From: Acanthamoeba sp. SK_2022b
Taxonomy: Eukaryota; Discosea; Longamoebia; Acanthamoebidae
Direction of reading: 5' to 3'
Length of the DNA: 12,408 nucleotides
Assembly (NCBI GenBank): GCA_027943245.1
Contig: JANDJZ010000903.1
Span: forward strand, 1 to 12,408
Shown here: one piece after another, positions 8,801-12,408 of the stretch
How the letters are laid out: the number at the start of each line of letters is the position of its first letter
How positions within the stretch are numbered: position 1 is the stretch's first letter
Notes under the pieces: generated by a model
What the model was told of the DNA's origin: nothing
Database searches by the model: none
The model's input: only the letters and a program-made list of their open reading frames with translations
Position numbers and translations under genes: made by a program

Positions 8801-10048
8801 TTGACGGTGTTGCCGTGGAGAGGGCGCGCGGACACTTTCGAGACGGTGACGCGTATGCCGAGGAGCATGTCGCACACGAGCTCGTAGCTTTTCGTCTCCT
8901 GCGTGACAAGCTTCCCGATTTTCGGCTTCTTGTAGAGCTGGTTGCCCACCACCACCGCAACACCACCCACCATTCGGTTAGCATGCGACAAGACACATGT
9001 GGCCACCCTCGGTCGACAACAGCACATCAACGACTAGAGACTAATAATAATAATAATTAAAGAGTTGATAAAATTAACGAAAAATTGGCGGTTTATAATT
9101 ATAAAAGTGAGAGAGAGGAGAGATAAAAAATGAAGGAGGAGCAAGCCAAGCGTGTAGCAAATAACAATAACAATAATAATAAGAATAAAAACAACAACAA
9201 TAAAATACCTTCTTCTTCTCCTTGACGAGGCGGCGGCGTTCATCGCGTTCGCGTTTGCGCTCCAAACGCTCCTTTTCGGTGAGCTCCTTCTTCTCCTTCT
9301 TGTACTCGCGCACTTCGTCGGGCGTGAGGGAGTCAATGAGGGTGCGCTTGCGCTCGCCCCAGTCCTTCTTGTCCTGCCGGTACTGCCGCCTCGACTCCTT
9401 GTCGTCGCCGTAGGTCTCTTTGCGAGGCTTGCTCCCGAGCTGCCCCAGGATGGCCCAGCTGCCGCTGCTCTCCTCCCCCGCCACCCCCCGTCCCGCACCG
9501 CCGGGCTCGGACCCTGCGGAGCTCCCGCTGGAGAGCCTGCGGCCCTTGCCCTTCGTGTCCCCTCCTCTGTCCTGTCCCCCCTCCTCGTCTCGCTCCTCGC
9601 TCCCCTTGTCCTTGCCCTGGCTGGGGTGGGCGGATGGCGAACGACCGACGGCGGAGGAGACCGAAGTAGTGGTGGCCGACGACGACGACGAAGACAAAGA
9701 TGAGACCGAAGAAGTCGTAGAAGAAAGCGTATCCTCCTCTTCATCGTCCGTACTGCTGTCTGAATCCGAGTCATCCTCGCCGGTGTCATTTTCTTCCGGA
9801 TGGCGGTTCTGCTGCTTTTGTCGAGGGCTCTTGGTCTTCTTCTTCTTTTTTCTCACATTCTCCTTGATCTTCAAGCGCGATTCGGCCTCTTCATCCGCGG
9901 GTCGATCAGGCCATGCAATTGTACTGCCACCAGCCTCGGCGCCTCCCTTGTCTCGCGTCTTGGGGGCATCGCTGGGCGCACTGCCCGTTGGGCGGGCTTT
10001 CGGATCTAAGGATGAGGTAAGCTTCTCTGCCTCTCTTTCGCCTTCCAT
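5897..10048 (-). CDS. Phosphatidylinositol phosphate kinase (type I/II PIPK)
   Basis: Thirteen exons keep frame throughout (881 aa): 10048..9209, 8937..8785, 8682..8609, 8457..8376, 8205..8050, 7898..7776, 7670..7611, 7531..7340, 7250..7120, 7004..6839, 6746..6614, 6508..6080, 6003..5897. It should phosphorylate PI4P or PI5P to PI(4,5)P2 at membranes. Domain about 281-690: SYELVCDMLLGIR; PSTGSTSGVIPTPAH; FRDYAPVVFRRLREHFGI; G-loop PGQSGQFF (398-405); ATP-binding Lys416 in FMLKTI; FDLKGSTVGR (481-490); IMDYSLLVGIH (543-553); metal-binding IID (635-637); specificity loop up to ISAVNPRLYARRF. Residues 1-280 are a Ser/Asp/Glu-rich then Lys/Arg-rich tail. Residues 585-603 are an acidic Ser/Asp insert. 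Residues 705-881 form a Lys-rich tail with runs of five Lys. PI4P 5-kinase versus PI5P 4-kinase activity cannot be decided by eye: the loop has the DGD of type I and the SAVNP of type II. No MORN repeats are seen. Confidence 0.95.
6770..6786. repeat. G homopolymer in a PIP kinase intron
   Basis: Run of about 16 G, i.e. C on the sense strand, inside the 6838..6747 intron. Comparable runs lie at 7937-7946 and 8019-8031 in the 8049..7899 intron, while 7582-7594 is C on the plus strand (G in sense). Confidence 0.85.
8332..8353. repeat. (GA)n microsatellite in PIP kinase intron 4
   Basis: About eleven GA units, (CT)n on the sense strand, close to the splice donor at 8375. Confidence 0.85.
8531..8552. 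repeat. (GA)n microsatellite in PIP kinase intron 3
   Basis: About eleven GA units, (CT)n in sense, in the middle of the 8608..8458 intron. Confidence 0.85.
8938..9208. other. AT-rich first intron of the PIP kinase gene
   Basis: This 271-bp intron separates the low-complexity first exon from the kinase domain (KEKKK|LYKKP). It is the longest intron of the gene and is strikingly AT-rich over about 9040-9208, with ATA/AAC simple repeats. Donor is GTATTT and acceptor is CAACCAG|. No ORF or RNA gene was recognised in it. Confidence 0.75.
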
Positions 10049-10160
10049 GCCACCAGCAATGCAGCAACGGCCAACGTTGGCGTCCTTTACTTCTTGTTTG
10101 GGGCGACAACAAGAAGCACCGAATTTCCCAACCGAAATTTCACATTTAATAAACGTTACA
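10049..10160 (-). promoter_or_regulatory. Putative PIP kinase promoter/5' UTR with palindromes
   Basis: Directly upstream of the kinase ATG (10048) are the perfect 10-nt palindrome CCAACGTTGG (10071-10080), a hairpin with 9-bp arms CTTCTTGTT / AACAAGAAG and 9-nt loop (10090-10116), and AATTTC / GAAATT arms just beyond. The inverted repeats are seen; a regulatory or RNA-structural role is inferred from position only. Confidence 0.4.
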
Positions 10161-10505
10161 TGTCCCTTGGGATCTTAAGAGTTATGTGTTTGCCTCCTTG
10201 CAGCCAAACAAAAGAAGAGCTCAATGGCGTGGTGCAAGTGGCGAGTTTTTGGGCACAGATTACATTACTATTACATATGCACTGCAAGGCACTCTTGGAG
10301 CTTGGATCTTTGGAAGTGCACCCTATTGTATGATTTGTTCCTGCAGCTCCTATTCCTTCCATGCCATTCTGGCCCAGTCAGTGGCAGTGCCCATGGGCCA
10401 AAGCTCAAGTCAAATGCCAAACCAAACAGGTGCACGCCTTTCTTGGTCATGGTGGGAGCAAGTCCTTCTACCAACAGAGAGCATGGTGGGAGGGAGGATT
10501 ACATC
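10120..10505. other. AT-richer spacer without a recognised gene
   Basis: It lies between the stop of the membrane protein gene (10506) and the kinase 5' region. Composition is visibly less GC-rich than the flanking exons. Frames stay open on both strands (for example plus 10186-10596) but codon use and residue content look random, and no family is recognised. A direct repeat CATGGTGGGAG occurs at 10448-10458 and 10482-10492. It may be 3' UTR plus promoter. Confidence 0.5.
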
Positions 10506-11292
10506 TCAATGCTCCCGTCTGTGCTTTCGGCCTGCCGGAGAGGAGCCTCCTCCCAGCGAGGATTGCACAATCACCCGAACGCCAGCCAGGTCGTGAAAGT
10601 AGGAGATGAAATAGCCCAGCAGACTCGCCTTTGCGTGTGCGTAACAAGTGCGCGTGCATTCAAAGGGCAGAGCAAGAGGTGGAATTTTAGAGAAGTGAGT
10701 GCGATCGGGCACTGCAGGCAGACAGAGAGGGAGGGAGGGAGGGAGGGAGAGGATGTCGTACCACAGTCAGGTACTCGCACACCGCCCCGCCCATCATCCA
10801 CGCAGACTGTCGAGAAGAAGACGCGTTGCAACCACACATCAATTAGAGAGTGTGTGTGAGAGAGAGAGAGAGAGAGAGAGCTCAGTCGTCAACCAGATGC
10901 CCTGGGAGTAGCGGCACATGGGCAACGCGTGAGCGGCGGGGAGCGTGGGCACACCTTTTCCTTTCCGGCGTTGAGCCAGGCGTCGAAGGAGGGCCCCCAT
11001 GCCAGGCCCTCGTCCAGGTGCAGCCAGCCGTCAAAGGCCAGCACGCCCACAGCTGTACCCCCACGGGGCCACGCGCACGACGCGCGCAAAAAGGTCGGTC
11101 ACGTGTTGTGCAACACGCGGCGTGGGGCCAGAGTGGGACCTCCCATGGAATTGGGGGGGGGGGGAGAAGGCGAGTACTGAGTATGGTGAAGACGGACGTG
11201 AGGGCCGTGCAGACAGCCTTCCACTGCACCCAGAAGCGCTCGTGCGGATCCATGGCCACCTGGAGGTCCCCGACACATCACATACACAGAGC

Positions 11293-11326
<34 letters not shown>

Positions 11327-11499
11327 GAACGAGATCAGCTCGCGTGCCATGGACGAACGCACGCACGGGCGGGCGGGCAGGCGAGGAGCACGTACGCGAG
11401 GGTCACGATAGGCGTGGATATAAAGGTAGGCGGTGAGGAGGGAGTGCACCCACACCCCCAGGAAGAACAGCGATGCGAACCCGATGTGGATCGGGTTCC

Positions 11500-11556
<57 letters not shown>

Positions 11557-12314
11557 GCCCACGCCACGAACGACCCATCCGACCGTCAACAGCCACCAGA
11601 TTGGCCAATCGCGCGACGCGCGATATGTGCGCGGGGGGGGGGGGAGCCAGGCGCACCATCGCCCATGGGGTACACGCTCTGCCCGCCCAACGCGAGCACC
11701 GATACGATTGCTGCCTCCCCCATCACGTCACATCGCATCGCGTCGTCCGTTAGAAGAGGGGAGATCGGGCGAGGGAAACGCGTCGCACGCACGCCCGGAG
11801 CGAATGGGGGGGGGGGGCAGTACCGGACAGCATGGAGAGCGAGTTGAGGGTGCGCCGCGTGAGCGACAGATCGGTGCGCAGCTTCGAGGCGTTGTAGGCG
11901 GCGAATATCCAGGCGCACGGTATCAGCAGCCCTGTTTGGCCCGTTCCCCGCCGCCCCCCAGCGCGTGAGAAAGAGGCGCGTGAGTGCCCAGGGCCTTGCA
12001 AGGGCGTGTGCATTGGTATAAAAGAAATAAGTAATGAAAATATTAATAATATGTATATATAAATACATATATTTGAAATAAAAAAGCAAAATAGAGGAGC
12101 CCCACCTGCAGCTAGGCAGCAACCGTAGGCGTAGAAGAAGTAGGCCGGCCTGTTGGAGCCCATCTGTGGGCAGTGGCGTGAAGTGATGAGGGAGGGGGCG
12201 AGCGGGGTGGTCGCGACTTGGTGGCCCAGAATTGGGAGAGAGAGGGGACCTACCTGGGAAATGAACCAGTACTGCACTGACCCGCCAGGGGCATAGGCCA
12301 TCGCCAGCACGTAC
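10506..12314 (-). CDS. Frag1/DRAM/Sfk1-like multi-pass membrane protein, 5' partial
   Basis: Eight exons join in phase: 12314..12254, 12163..12106, 11931..11824, 11499..11396, 11259..11178, 11052..10955, 10806..10762, 10628..10506 (stop at 10508-10506). About 225 residues are visible. Hydrophobic segments: AYFFYAYGCCLAAG-LLIPCAWIF; HIGFASLFFLGVWVHSLLTA; VCTALTSVFTILTVGVLAF; MMGGAVCEYLTVASLLGYFI followed by SYFHDLAGVRV. The order ISQ-x-G-x(4)-P before one TM, an H-[IV]-G-[AF]-rich TM with FF, then a final EYL-TM followed by a short 'F-x-D/H-L-x-V' end fits the Frag1/DRAM/Sfk1 family (DRAM autophagy modulators, PGAP2-like proteins). These act in lysosomal, Golgi or plasma membranes. The N-terminal TM and start codon lie beyond the right edge. 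The last acceptor (CGCAAAG|GCG) has a weak pyrimidine tract but gives the only family-like C-terminus. The choice between DRAM and PGAP2-like function is open. Confidence 0.72.
10728..10749. repeat. (GGGA)n tetranucleotide repeat in an intron
   Basis: About five GGGA units (CCCT in sense) in the last intron (10761..10629) of the membrane protein gene. Confidence 0.85.
10857..10880. repeat. (GA)n microsatellite in an intron
   Basis: About twelve GA units in the 10954..10807 intron of the membrane protein gene, CT in sense. Confidence 0.85.
11292..11326. repeat. (GA)n microsatellite, interrupted, in an intron
   Basis: About 17 GA units with one interruption (GAAGAG) in the 11395..11260 intron; CT in sense. 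Confidence 0.85.
11503..11554. repeat. (CA)26 microsatellite abutting a 3' splice site
   Basis: Fifty-two nt of perfect CA, read as (TG)26 in sense, ending TGCAG| at the acceptor of the exon 11499..11396. The repeat replaces the pyrimidine tract of the 11823..11500 intron. Confidence 0.95.
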
Positions 12315-12331
12315 CTGCACGCGGTGCATAC

Positions 12332-12333
12332 GC

Positions 12334-12390
<57 letters not shown>

Positions 12391-12396
12391 TACACG
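12332..12396. repeat. (CATACA)n hexanucleotide repeat
   Basis: About ten to eleven units of CATACA with a short dinucleotide slip near the right end. It lies just upstream (minus-strand sense) of the 12314 acceptor, inside the intron that leads to the missing 5' exon(s) of the membrane protein gene. Confidence 0.9.
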
Positions 12397-12408
12397 CCAC
12401 ATGCACAT

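Noticed and set aside
9420..10178. 252-codon plus-strand ORF rich in Ser/Pro/Leu
   Set aside because: Antisense shadow of the low-complexity first exon of the PIP kinase gene. The minus-strand frame ends exactly at a donor that continues in phase into the kinase domain.
10120..10505. Copia-type retrotransposon remnant
   Set aside because: I looked for reverse transcriptase, RNase H and zinc-knuckle motifs in all frames by eye and saw none.
12332..12396. Hexamer repeat as possible telomere or interstitial telomeric sequence
   Set aside because: CATACA/TGTATG is not a telomere-type G-rich repeat, and it sits inside an intron near exons of a gene that continues past it.
1..12408. CRISPR array, integron or bacterial defence cassette
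   Set aside because: All direct repeats found are microsatellites without spacers, and all genes are intron-split eukaryotic genes.

Overview
The window looks like ordinary nuclear chromosomal DNA from a GC-rich, intron-dense protist. The reasons are five protein genes split by many short introns (mostly 60-200 bp), C-rich intron tracts, abundant microsatellites and no bacterial gene organisation. Overall style, with GC-ending codons, compact introns and 180-460 bp intergenic gaps, suggests an amoeba such as Acanthamoeba. That is inference from style, not a sequence match. Gene models were built by hand by joining exons that keep the reading frame and match recognised protein families.

Layout, left to right. 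(1) 1-1318, minus strand: the 5' part of an unrecognised gene running off the left edge through an (AC)n-filled intron. (2) 1680-4324, plus strand: a complete 11-exon gene (507 aa) for a CTDSPL2/SCP4-like phosphatase of the FCP1/SCP (HAD) family. (3) 4504-5566, minus strand: a complete 2-exon gene (329 aa) for ribosomal stalk protein P0, convergent with the phosphatase gene. (4) 5897-10048, minus strand: a complete 13-exon gene (881 aa) for a type I/II phosphatidylinositol phosphate kinase with long low-complexity N- and C-terminal extensions. (5) 10506-12314, minus strand: the last 8 exons of a multi-pass membrane protein of the Frag1/DRAM/Sfk1 type, whose first exon(s) lie beyond the right edge. 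Genes 3, 4 and 5 are tandem on the minus strand. Genes 1 and 2 diverge from a 361-bp gap.

The genes are functionally unrelated housekeeping or signalling genes: nuclear phosphatase, ribosome, phosphoinositide kinase and membrane protein. Nothing indicates an operon-like or defence-type system, and I found no mobile element, CRISPR array, tRNA or rRNA. The most interesting points are the non-canonical C-terminus of P0, a shift in the 5' splice-site consensus (C at intron position +4 in 18 of 32 introns), repeated and palindromic motifs upstream of the P0 and PIP kinase genes, microsatellites placed directly against 3' splice sites, a frame-preserving intron in the phosphatase, and an unexplained spacer at 10120-10505.
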